6,306 nucleotides of DNA from Pseudomonadota bacterium (GCA_027592105.1 JAQCLA010000146.1:1-6306), one strand, 5' to 3'; numbered from the stretch's first letter, positions 1-6,306 are shown. Notes: a model not told the origin generated them from the sequence alone. Numbers and translations are program-made.

Positions 1-327
1 AAGGCCGAACGCCGCGCCGCAAATTGCGCCGACGATATATTGCCCCTCGGCCCCGATGTTCCAGATGCCCGCCCGAAACCCAAGGCTGAGGCCGATGGCG
101 ATCAAGATCAGCGGCCCCGCCTTGACCAGCAATTGCGGCCGCGAATAGCCCGAGAACTGCTCAGAAAACAGCGGGTCCCAAAAAATGATGCGGATCGCGC
201 CCACCGGATCTTTGCCCAGCGCTGCGAACATGATCCCGCCTGCGACCATTGTCAGCAAGACTGCCAAAAGTGGCGCGCCGATGACCCAGCCGCGCGCAGG
301 CTGCGGGCGTTTTTCCAGCGCGATCAT
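1..327 (-). CDS. ABC importer permease, BMP/nucleoside type (partial, C-terminus outside window)
   Basis: This is the membrane channel subunit of an ABC importer, probably for a purine nucleoside or nucleobase. Only the first 109 residues are present; the frame is open to the left edge, and permeases of this family are usually about 350 residues. Visible are a short basic cytoplasmic start (MIALEKRPQPARG), a hydrophobic segment at about residues 14-37, a loop containing KDPVGAIRIIF, a second hydrophobic segment at about 68-85 (LVKAGPLILIAIGLSLGF), and the motif FRAGIWNIGAEGQ at about 85-97. That last motif is typical of the BPD_transp_2 permeases that work with BMP-type binding proteins. The ATG overlaps the stop of the ATPase gene as ATGA and has a GAGG ribosome site 7 bases upstream, which fixes the start. 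Family assignment is firm. The substrate is inferred only from the neighbouring xanthine dehydrogenase genes. Confidence 0.93.
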   Translation of the reverse strand, partial: MIALEKRPQPARGWVIGAPLLAVLLTMVAGGIMFAALGKDPVGAIRIIFWDPLFSEQFSGYSRPQLLVKAGPLILIAIGLSLGFRAGIWNIGAEGQYIVGAICGAAFGL

Positions 328-1838
328 GCCACCACCTCGGCCATGTCATGCGCCCCGCCCAGCATCAGGCCGATTTCTTCCATGCTGAGCCCGCGCGCAT
401 CGCGCGCGACAGAAAGTCGCCCTGTGTTGAGCGCACAAAACCTGTCGGAAATCTCGAGCAATTCATCAAGGTCTTGGCTGATCACGATCACCGCAGCGCC
501 GCCTTGGGCAAGATCCAACAGCGCCTGCCTGATCGCGGCGGCGGCCGAGGCATCGACCCCCCAAGTGGGCTGGTTGACCACCAACACGGTTGGATCTTGT
601 AGAATTTCGCGCCCGATCACGAATTTTTGGAGGTTGCCGCCCGAAAGAGCGCGGGCCGCGACCTCGGTCCCCGGGGTGCGCACATCAAAGCGGGTGATGA
701 TGTCTTGGGCAAAGCCACGCGCGCGCGCCCAATCGACAAAACCGCCACGATCCAGTCCACGCCGGATACGCCCGGTCAGCACGGCGTTCTCGGTCAGGGT
801 CATCTCTGGTGCAGCGGCATGGCCGAGCCGCTCTTCGGGTGCGCAAAGCACCCCCTTCTCGCGGCGCGCATTGGGGCCAAGCGCGCCGATGGGCGCGCCA
901 TTGAGCGTGATGGCGTCAGGTACGGCACTGATCTCGCCCGAGAGCGCGGCAAGCAACTCGTCCTGCCCATTGCCCGCGACACCGCCGATGCCCAAGATCT
1001 CGCCCGCGCGCACCGAGAAGCTCACATCTTGCAAGCTCGTCCCAAAGGGTGTGGTCGCGCGCAAGTTCAGCCCGGTCACCGCAAGCAAGACTGCGCCAGG
1101 GGCATGGGTATCGCGCGCCGGTTGGGCCAAAGATTTCCCAACCATCAATTCCGCCATATGGGCCGCCGTTACGTCGCGCGGTGTGCATGCGCCCACCTTG
1201 CGCCCTAGTCGCAAGATCGTGGCTGCATCGCATAGCGTGCGGATCTCTTCGAGCTTGTGACTGATATATAAGATCGCCGTCCCCTCGGCCGCCAGCTTGC
1301 GCAGCGTGTGGAACAAGATCTCCACCTCCTGCGGGGTAAGCACCGATGTCGGCTCATCCATGATCAACAGCTTCGGATCTTGCAGCAAGCAGCGGATGAT
1401 CTCGACCCGCTGACGCTCGCCCGCCGAGAGATCGCCCACCAGCCGAAACGGGTCGAGCGGCAGGCCATAGGCTTGCGAGACATCGCGGATCCGCGCGGCC
1501 AGATCGCGGGGTTTCGGCGGGGCTTCCATGCCAAGCGCGATATTCTCGGCCACGCTGAGCGCGTCGAACAGGCTGAAATGCTGGAACACCATCGCCACGC
1601 CCGCTGCGCGTGCAGCGCGTGGCTCGGCCGGCGCATAGGGCGCGCCCTTCAGGCGCATCGTGCCGTGATCGGGTTTGACCAGCCCATAGATCATCTTGAC
1701 CAGTGTCGATTTGCCCGCGCCATTCTCGCCCAAAAGCGCATGCACCTCGCCCGGTTGGATCGCGAAAGACACGTCATCATTGGCCACGACGCCCGGATAG
1801 GCTTTGGAAAGCCCCGAAATCTCCAAGAGCGCGGTCAC
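324..1838 (-). CDS. ABC importer ATP-binding protein with two ATPase domains, BMP/nucleoside type
   Basis: This 504-residue cytoplasmic ATPase powers the importer whose permease follows. It contains two fused nucleotide-binding domains, as in RbsA/MglA and the YufO (NupO) type; about 500 residues is normal. Domain 1 looks complete: Walker A GENGAGKST 37-45, Q-loop Q86, signature LSAGE 137-141, Walker B LLIMDEP 157-163 and switch H194. Domain 2 keeps the signature LSGGN 398-402. Its Walker A region reads GVAGNGQDE (286-294) with no GKS/T, Walker B reads VVNQPTWGVD with N422 and Q423 where D and E are expected, and the switch histidine is Q455. It should therefore bind or hydrolyse ATP poorly at that site, a pattern I associate with this family. 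The start is GTG in a GTGA overlap with the xdhC stop; upstream there is only a G-rich stretch as a weak ribosome site. Purine specificity is inferred from context. Confidence 0.95.
   Translation of the reverse strand: MTALLEISGLSKAYPGVVANDDVSFAIQPGEVHALLGENGAGKSTLVKMIYGLVKPDHGTMRLKGAPYAPAEPRAARAAGVAMVFQHFSLFDALSVAENIALGMEAPPKPRDLAARIRDVSQAYGLPLDPFRLVGDLSAGERQRVEIIRCLLQDPKLLIMDEPTSVLTPQEVEILFHTLRKLAAEGTAILYISHKLEEIRTLCDAATILRLGRKVGACTPRDVTAAHMAELMVGKSLAQPARDTHAPGAVLLAVTGLNLRATTPFGTSLQDVSFSVRAGEILGIGGVAGNGQDELLAALSGEISAVPDAITLNGAPIGALGPNARREKGVLCAPEERLGHAAAPEMTLTENAVLTGRIRRGLDRGGFVDWARARGFAQDIITRFDVRTPGTEVAARALSGGNLQKFVIGREILQDPTVLVVNQPTWGVDASAAAAIRQALLDLAQGGAAVIVISQDLDELLEISDRFCALNTGRLSVARDARGLSMEEIGLMLGGAHDMAEVVA
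335..338 (-). promoter_or_regulatory. Ribosome binding site of the permease gene
   Basis: The minus strand reads GAGGTGGTGGCATG. GAGG lies 7 bases before the permease ATG, inside the last codons of the ATPase gene. It supports the ATGA start over any later one. Confidence 0.6.
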
Positions 1839-2608
1839 GACTGGTTCACTTTCCCCCGGTGGATCGGTTCAACTGCCGATTCCTTGTGCAGATGCTCTTT
1901 CAGTAGCCGCCGCGCGACCCCCACGGCAATGGCTTGCGGGGATCTGCCCAGTTCCGGCTCACCGATTGGGCAAAGAATGCGCGAAATTTCGGCATCTTGA
2001 TGCCCCAACGCCTTCAGTCGCGCCTGAAATCGCGCCCATTTCGTATCTGATCCGATTAGCCCGCAGCTGCCAAAGCCGCGCAAAAGCGCGCCGTGACACA
2101 ACGCCAGATCGAACTCATGGCTGTAGCTCAGGATGAGGTGATGGGCCAAGGGTGGGGCATGGGCCATCAAGCGTGCCATATCATGGGCCACGACCATCTC
2201 GACGCCCTTTGGAATATCGGCGGGAAAGCGCGGCGCGTCATCATCGATCCATGTGATCGCCATTTCTGGCAAGGGTGCCATCACCGCAACGACGGCGCGC
2301 CCCACATGGCCCGCGCCCCAGACCCAAAGCGGCGCGCCCGCGCCTTGGTCCAGTGTCTCGGCCATCTCGAAGCGCAAACTGACCGCGCCGCCGCAACATT
2401 GGCCCAAGGCTGGGCCAAGCGGCAGGCGGTGGTCGGCCTGATCGCGCCCCTCGGCCAACATGGCGCGCGCGATGCGCATCGCTTCCCATTCCAGCGCGCC
2501 GCCGCCGATGGTGCCTTCGATATGATCGGCCGAAACAAGCATCGCCGCCCCCACCTCGCGCGGGGCCGAGCCTTGCACGGCGGTCACGGTCACGCGGATC
2601 GCGCTCAT
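1835..2608 (-). CDS. xdhC: XdhC, molybdenum cofactor chaperone for xanthine dehydrogenase
   Basis: XdhC binds the molybdopterin cofactor, favours its sulfuration and hands it to XdhB; it is not part of the final enzyme (known for R. capsulatus). The protein has 257 residues. The N-terminal XdhC domain shows QGSAPREVGAAML (12-24), TIGGGALEWEA (33-43) and LGQCCGG (68-74); C71 and C72 are the conserved cysteine pair. The C-terminal Rossmann-like domain shows LWVWGAGHVGRA (94-105), an acidic strand end IDDD (121-124), SYSHEFDL (161-168), GFGSCGLIGS (178-187) and CPIGEPELGRSPQAIA (213-228). The ATG overlaps the xdhB stop as ATGA; an upstream in-frame extension to 2689 has no homology-like sequence and lies inside xdhB. 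No clear Shine-Dalgarno site is seen, so translation probably depends on coupling. The N-terminus and the linker between the domains are shorter than in the homologues I remember. Confidence 0.93.
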   Translation of the reverse strand: MSAIRVTVTAVQGSAPREVGAAMLVSADHIEGTIGGGALEWEAMRIARAMLAEGRDQADHRLPLGPALGQCCGGAVSLRFEMAETLDQGAGAPLWVWGAGHVGRAVVAVMAPLPEMAITWIDDDAPRFPADIPKGVEMVVAHDMARLMAHAPPLAHHLILSYSHEFDLALCHGALLRGFGSCGLIGSDTKWARFQARLKALGHQDAEISRILCPIGEPELGRSPQAIAVGVARRLLKEHLHKESAVEPIHRGKVNQS

Positions 2609-4947
2609 GACCCGCGCGCCCGGTCGATGGCCGCAAGCACCGCCTCGGCGGTCGCGGGGGCCTGCAGATCGGGGTAATGCGGCCCGCATGCGGCGCAGGC
2701 ATCTGACAGGGCCATCAAGACGCTGATCCCCAGCATGAAGGGCGGCTCTCCCACCGCCTTGGAGCGATAGATCGTCCGGGCCGGGTTCGGCTGATCCCAG
2801 AGCGCCACGTTGAAGATGGGCGGCCTGTCGGAACAGGCGGGGATTTTGTAGGTCGCAGGCGCATGGGTTCTGAGCCGCCCGTGATCATCCCAGACCAACT
2901 CTTCTGTGGTGAGCCAGCCCGCGCCTTGCACGAACCCGCCCTCCACCTGTCCGATATCAAGGGCGGGGTTCAGGCTCGCGCCCGCATCATGCAAGATATC
3001 GCTGCGCAGGATGCGGTTCTCGCCAGTAGCCGTGTCGACCACCACCTCCGTGCAGGCCGCGCCATAGGCGAAGTAGAAAAACGGCTGCCCTTTGCCGGCG
3101 ATCCGGTCCCATGCGATGTCCGGTGTCTTATAGAACCCCGTGGCCGATAGGCTGATGCGGGCGGCATAGGCCGATTGCACGGCCTCGACAAAGCTCAGCC
3201 TGTGGTCATGGCCGATAGAAACGCAGCCATCGCCGAAATTGATGTCATCATTGCGGTAGACATCCGCGAGATGCGCCGCGATCTGGTCGCGGATCGTGTC
3301 GCAGGCGGCCTGCACGGCCATGCCGTTCAGATCGGTGCCGGAACTGGCCGCCGTAGCGGAGGTATTGGGCACCTTGCCGGTATCGGTCGCGGTAATCTTG
3401 ATCTTGTCCATACCAACGCCAAAGCGGCTTGCCGCCACCTGTGCCACCTTCTGGAACAGGCCTTGGCCCATCTCGGTGCCGCCATGGTTGATCTGGATTG
3501 ATCCATCTTGATAGACATGCACCAACGCGCCTGCTTGGTTGAGATGGGTCAGCGTGAAGGAAATCCCGAATTTCACTGGGCTGAGCGCGATGCCGCGTTT
3601 CAGCACCGGCTGGCGCGCGTTCCACCGCGCGATCTCCGCGCGCCGCTCGGCATAATCGCAAGATTGCGCCAAGCGTTCGGTCAGACCATGCAAGATGAAA
3701 TCGCGCACCTCCATCCCATAGGGCGTGACCCCGGGGCGGGGGGCGTCCTCGCCCATCTTTGCTTCATAAATACTCCCGCCGGAGGCCTCGGACCGGGCCA
3801 CGCGCGCCTCTGGATAGTAATTGAGGCGCCTGATCTCCAAGGGGTCGCGACCCAGATGATGGGCGATGTGATCCATCACCCGCTCGATCCCGACCATGCC
3901 TTGCGGCCCGCCAAAACCGCGAAAGGCCGTGGCGCTTTGCTGGTTGGTGCGCAGCCTGTGCGAGGTGATCCGCGCGGCGGGCAGGTCATAGGCATTGTCG
4001 GCATGCAGCATGGCGCGATCCGCCACCGGCAAGGACAGATCCATCGACCAGCCGCAGCGCAGCGCATGGGTAAAATCCAGCCCCAAGACACGCCCCTCGG
4101 AATCGAAACCCGCGCGGTAATCGATGCGGATATCATGGCGTTTGCCGGTGATCAGGAAATCATCGTCGCGGTCATAGCGCATCTTGGCGGGCCGGCTCGT
4201 GCGCGCGGCGGCCACGGCACAGGCGATGGCCAGCGCATTGCCTTGGCTTTCCTTGCCGCCAAAGCCGCCGCCCATGCGGCGCACCTCGACGCGGACGGCA
4301 TGCATGGGCAGGCCCAGCGCATCGGCCACCTTGTGCTGGATCTCGGTCGGATGCTGGGTCGAGGCATGGATCACCATGTCGCCATTGTCTTGCGGCAAGG
4401 CGAGGGCGGCTTGGCCCTCCAGGTAGAAATGCTCTTGCCCGCCAAGGCTGATCTGGCCCGCGATCACATGGGGGGCGGTCGCCAAGGCGGCGTCCACATC
4501 GCCCTTGGCGTAGATGCGCGGCCCATCTTCGAAGCGGGAATTGGCGGCGAGCGCCTCATCGACGCTGAGGATCGGCCGCTCCTCGGCAAGATCAAGGCGC
4601 GCCAGTTTCGCAGCCTTGCGCGCGGCCAGATGGTTTTGTGCGATGACCAAGAAAAGCGGCTGGCCTGCGTAATGGATCGTGCCATCGGACAAGAGCGGCT
4701 CGTCATGGGCGGCGGGTGCGCAATCGGGGATTTTGTCGAAATCTTGTCCTGTCAGCACGGCGACCACGCCCGGAGCCGACCGGACGGCGGAGAGGTCCAT
4801 CGCCGTGACCGTGCCGCGCGCGATGGGCGACAGGCCAAAGGCCAGATGCAGGCAATCGGCGGGCGTTGGGATGTCATCGACATAGCGCGCGCGCCCAGTC
4901 ACATGCAGGCGGGCCGCATCATGCGGCAGGCTGTCATGCGCGCTCAT
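2605..4947 (-). CDS. xdhB: Xanthine dehydrogenase large subunit (molybdopterin binding), XdhB
   Basis: This is the catalytic subunit that hydroxylates hypoxanthine to xanthine and xanthine to urate at a Mo centre; it pairs with XdhA in a cytoplasmic heterotetramer. It has 780 residues, against 777 remembered for R. capsulatus XdhB. Expected active-site residues are present: Q198 (TQHP), E233 in GGGFGGKESQGN, R311 in ADRAMLHADNAY and E734 in SKAVGEPPF, matching R. capsulatus Q197, E232, R310 and E730. Other landmarks are RYVDDIP (21-27), GQEHFYLEGQAAL (170-182), AFRGFGGPQG (341-350), HGGTEMGQGL (488-497) and NTSATAASSGTDLNG (528-542). E734 with R311 favours purine oxidation over aldehyde oxidation. 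The ATG at 4947 forms an ATGA overlap with xdhA and has GGAGG 7 bases upstream; a frame open to 5118 only shadows xdhA. The loop at residues 380-408 holds a repeat-like segment (see findings). Nomenclature follows Rhodobacter; E. coli names differ. Confidence 0.97.
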   Translation of the reverse strand: MSAHDSLPHDAARLHVTGRARYVDDIPTPADCLHLAFGLSPIARGTVTAMDLSAVRSAPGVVAVLTGQDFDKIPDCAPAAHDEPLLSDGTIHYAGQPLFLVIAQNHLAARKAAKLARLDLAEERPILSVDEALAANSRFEDGPRIYAKGDVDAALATAPHVIAGQISLGGQEHFYLEGQAALALPQDNGDMVIHASTQHPTEIQHKVADALGLPMHAVRVEVRRMGGGFGGKESQGNALAIACAVAAARTSRPAKMRYDRDDDFLITGKRHDIRIDYRAGFDSEGRVLGLDFTHALRCGWSMDLSLPVADRAMLHADNAYDLPAARITSHRLRTNQQSATAFRGFGGPQGMVGIERVMDHIAHHLGRDPLEIRRLNYYPEARVARSEASGGSIYEAKMGEDAPRPGVTPYGMEVRDFILHGLTERLAQSCDYAERRAEIARWNARQPVLKRGIALSPVKFGISFTLTHLNQAGALVHVYQDGSIQINHGGTEMGQGLFQKVAQVAASRFGVGMDKIKITATDTGKVPNTSATAASSGTDLNGMAVQAACDTIRDQIAAHLADVYRNDDINFGDGCVSIGHDHRLSFVEAVQSAYAARISLSATGFYKTPDIAWDRIAGKGQPFFYFAYGAACTEVVVDTATGENRILRSDILHDAGASLNPALDIGQVEGGFVQGAGWLTTEELVWDDHGRLRTHAPATYKIPACSDRPPIFNVALWDQPNPARTIYRSKAVGEPPFMLGISVLMALSDACAACGPHYPDLQAPATAEAVLAAIDRARGS
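3752..3785 (-). repeat. AAATAC/GC-palindrome motif, copy B, inside xdhB
   Basis: On the plus strand this is a C/T-rich tract, then TTCATAAATAC, then CTCC-CGCC-GGAG (perfect 4-bp stem, 3773-3776 with 3781-3784). Bases 3754-3777 match copy A in xdhA at 18 of 24 positions; five of the six differences are C/T changes. It encodes XdhB residues 388-399 (ASGGSIYEAKMG) on the minus strand without breaking the frame. An 8-bp palindrome CCCCGGGG (3729-3736) lies close by. Similar sequences are, from memory, common between genes in Rhodobacterales. Confidence 0.5.
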
Positions 4948-6306
4948 GACCGCACCTCCAGCACATTGACGGCCTCGCCCCTGCTTTCGCGGAAATAGCG
5001 CATCAGCATGCCCTGCGCGCAGCGCAGCCTGTAGCTGGCCGAGGCGCGCATATCCGAAAGCGGTGTGAAATCGGTGGCAAAGGCGCCTTGCGCGGCGCTT
5101 ACGCTGGCCTCGGTCCATGGCTGGCCGATCAGCGCAGTCTCGACCGCATGGGCGCGTTTTGGCGTGCCTGCCATGCCGCCAAAGACGATGCGCGCCGACG
5201 TCACCACACCGTCGTCAATCGTCAGGTTAAAGGCCCCGCAGACCGCCGAGATATCTTGATCGAAGCGTTTGGACAGTTTGTAGCAGCGCAAGCGATCGGG
5301 CTGGACGTGCAACGAGACCGCCTCGACAAATTCGCCGTCTTGGCGGTCTTGGCGACCATAGGCGAGAAAGAAATCCTCAAGCGCGATCACCCGGCGCTGA
5401 TCCCCCCGGCGCAGATGCAGCTTTGCCCCCAGCGCTATCAGCGCGGGCGGGCTGTCCCCGATGGGCGAGCCATTGGCGATATTGCCGCCGATGGTGGCGG
5501 CATTGCGCACTTGGGCCGAGCCGTAGCGGCGGATGAGTTCGGCAAAGCTGGGATGGCGATCGGCGAAAAAGCTGCCGAGATCGGCGATGCTGGTCATCGC
5601 ACCGATGCGGATTGTTTGCTCATCGGCAACAATCCCGCGCAGATCGGCACATTGGTTCAAGAAGGCGACAGGCCCAAGATCGCGCAACCCCTTGGTCACC
5701 CAAAGCCCCACATCCGTCGCACCCGCGATGAGCGTCGCGTCGGGATTGTCGAGATACCATGCTGCCAGTTCATCGGCGGAGCTCGGACAGGTGGGGGGCT
5801 GTCTGCCCCTGTCGCCATTGTCGCTCGGACCAATGGCGCTCCACTGGCGACCCCCTGAGGGTATTTGTGAAACAGAGAAGGAGGCGGAACGGAGCCCTTG
5901 CGCATCGCTACGCATCCAGTCGGGGATAGGGGCCGTGCTCGCGGCCTCGGCCGCGCGGATGATCGGGGCGTAACCTGTGCAGCGACACAGGTTGCCGGCC
6001 AATTGATCGTCATGGTCGCGCCGCCCATTCAGATGCGCCACCGCCATCGAGACCACGAAGCCCGGTGTGCAAAAGCCGCATTGTGACCCGTGATGATCGA
6101 CCATCGCCTGTTGCGCCGGGTGCAGCGCGCCATCGGGGCCTGCGATCCCTTCGACGGTGCGTACCGCCTGGCCTGCGAGTTGCGGCAAGAACAGGATGCA
6201 GGCGTTGAGCGCGCGCGCTGTTCCGTCGGGTGCGGTTACCATCACCGTGCAGGCGCCGCAATCGCCCTCGTTACAGCCTTCCTTGGTGCCGGTGAGCCGC
6301 CGTTGC
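4944..6306 (-). CDS. xdhA: Xanthine dehydrogenase small subunit (2Fe-2S/FAD), XdhA (partial, N-terminus outside window)
   Basis: XdhA passes electrons from the Mo centre through two 2Fe-2S clusters to FAD and then NAD+. There are 453 residues visible (numbered from the first whole codon at 6305); about 28 are probably missing at the N-terminus. The first cluster site is EGCNEGDCGACT (C11, C16, C19) plus C36 in LNAC. The second is SQCGFCTPG (C76, C79) with NLCRCTGY (C107, C109). FAD-domain motifs are TLIAGATDVGLWVTK (191-205), ATIGGNIANGSPIGD (270-284) and YKLSKRFDQDISAVCG (342-357); the C-terminal part ends FTPLSDMRASASYRLR. The frame is open across the right edge, so the GTG at 6245 is an internal valine and not the start. 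The linker between the iron-sulfur and FAD domains (about 131-180) is roughly 18 residues longer than remembered for R. capsulatus. The gene ends in an ATGA overlap with xdhB. Confidence 0.97.
   Translation of the reverse strand, partial: QRRLTGTKEGCNEGDCGACTVMVTAPDGTARALNACILFLPQLAGQAVRTVEGIAGPDGALHPAQQAMVDHHGSQCGFCTPGFVVSMAVAHLNGRRDHDDQLAGNLCRCTGYAPIIRAAEAASTAPIPDWMRSDAQGLRSASFSVSQIPSGGRQWSAIGPSDNGDRGRQPPTCPSSADELAAWYLDNPDATLIAGATDVGLWVTKGLRDLGPVAFLNQCADLRGIVADEQTIRIGAMTSIADLGSFFADRHPSFAELIRRYGSAQVRNAATIGGNIANGSPIGDSPPALIALGAKLHLRRGDQRRVIALEDFFLAYGRQDRQDGEFVEAVSLHVQPDRLRCYKLSKRFDQDISAVCGAFNLTIDDGVVTSARIVFGGMAGTPKRAHAVETALIGQPWTEASVSAAQGAFATDFTPLSDMRASASYRLRCAQGMLMRYFRESRGEAVNVLEVRS
4955..4959 (-). 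promoter_or_regulatory. Ribosome binding site of xdhB
   Basis: The minus strand reads GGAGGTGCGGTCATG: a full GGAGG with 7-base spacing, located in the end of xdhA. It is the best Shine-Dalgarno match among the four internal starts and settles the xdhB start at 4947. Confidence 0.75.
5795..5809. repeat. Short GC inverted repeat in the xdhA linker
   Basis: GGGGC (5795-5799) pairs perfectly with GCCCC (5805-5809) around a 5-base loop TGTCT; a G-T pair could extend it by one. It lies within xdhA and next to the 8-bp inverted repeat at 5813-5838. It is short enough to occur by chance in GC-rich DNA, but its clustering with the other elements is notable. Confidence 0.4.
5813..5838. repeat. Perfect 8-bp inverted repeat in the xdhA linker
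   Basis: CGCCATTG (5813-5820) and CAATGGCG (5831-5838) are exact reverse complements separated by 10 bases. A third related 9-mer, CCACTGGCG (5841-5849), follows; it differs by one base from CCAATGGCG (5830-5838). The repeat falls in the part of xdhA that makes the linker longer than expected. No terminator-like T run follows on either strand. Confidence 0.6.
5851..5884 (+). repeat. AAATAC/GC-palindrome motif, copy A, inside xdhA
   Basis: The plus strand reads a GC palindrome (CCCTGAGGG, 5853-5861), then GTATTTGTGAAACAGAGAAGG. Its reverse complement matches copy B in xdhB over 24 bases with six differences. It lies antisense to xdhA and encodes residues 141-152 (ASFSVSQIPSGG) in the FeS-FAD linker. 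Its orientation is opposite to copy B. Part of this peptide resembles the R. capsulatus linker as I recall it, so a recent insertion is not certain. Confidence 0.45.

Noticed and set aside
716..735. Alternating GC tract GCGCGCGC as a possible Z-DNA or regulatory element
   Set aside because: Short GCGCGC runs occur throughout this window through alanine and arginine codon use; nothing distinguishes this one.
40..1260. Plus-strand open frame of 406 codons opposite the ATPase gene
   Set aside because: It is antisense to a complete two-domain ABC ATPase, of low complexity (S, R, A, P), and has no motif or convincing ribosome site.
2609..2689. Longer xdhC reading with 27 extra residues
   Set aside because: The extra peptide is R/G-rich shadow coding of the xdhB 3' end with no similarity to XdhC N-termini; the ATGA overlap fits the operon pattern.
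2836..2850. GCGGGGATTTTG as a further copy of the repeat motif
   Set aside because: It encodes the family-conserved TYKIPA segment of XdhB and lacks the TATTT core and the following A/G-rich tract.
3508..4998. Long open frame on the plus strand (about 496 codons) opposite xdhB
   Set aside because: It lies entirely antisense to a well-supported xdhB; the translation is rich in H, R, G and A with no recognisable domain. Long antisense frames are expected opposite GC-biased codons.
4948..5118. Longer xdhB reading with 57 extra N-terminal residues
   Set aside because: The extension is out-of-frame xdhA sequence and R-rich; the ATGA start has a GGAGG site and begins like known XdhB (LPHDAARLHVTGRARYVDD).
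5793..5884. The inverted repeats in xdhA as a transcription terminator
   Set aside because: They sit mid-gene, have no T run after the stem on either strand, and downstream genes are tightly coupled to xdhA.
6243..6245. GTG as start codon of xdhA
   Set aside because: The frame continues upstream into the first 2Fe-2S motif EGCNEGDCGACT, which is essential, so the gene extends beyond the window.

Overview
The window is GC-rich and carries five protein genes, all on the minus strand, with no RNA gene and no intergenic gap. The proteins closely resemble the Rhodobacter capsulatus XdhABC system as I remember it, so the source is most likely an alphaproteobacterium of the Rhodobacterales (Rhodobacter/Roseobacter type). 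That placement is inference from protein similarity and base composition.

Reading in the direction of transcription (right to left): xdhA lacks its N-terminus (6306-4944) and is the iron-sulfur/FAD subunit of xanthine dehydrogenase. xdhB (4947-2605) is the molybdenum cofactor subunit. xdhC (2608-1835) is the chaperone that delivers sulfurated cofactor. A 504-residue double ATPase of the BMP-type (nucleoside/purine) ABC importers follows (1838-324). The first 109 residues of its membrane permease (327-1) run off the left edge. A second permease and a BMP-type binding protein are probably encoded to the left, and the promoter is probably to the right.

All four gene junctions are 4-base start/stop overlaps (ATGA, ATGA, GTGA, ATGA). 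This implies one transcript with coupled translation, joining uptake of a purine-like compound to its oxidation towards urate. The transporter's substrate cannot be read from the sequence.

The most unusual signal is a short sequence motif that occurs twice, once inside xdhA and once inside xdhB, in opposite orientations. It is a C/T-rich tract plus TTCA(C/T)AAATAC, next to a small GC palindrome. Both copies are translated in frame and both fall in parts of the proteins expected to be variable: the XdhA FeS-FAD linker and an XdhB surface loop. They look like a repeat of the kind usually seen between genes, here read through as protein. The XdhA linker is also about 18 residues longer than I recall for R. 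capsulatus, and the extra DNA contains a perfect 8-bp inverted repeat. The rest of the window is ordinary, tightly packed operon DNA.
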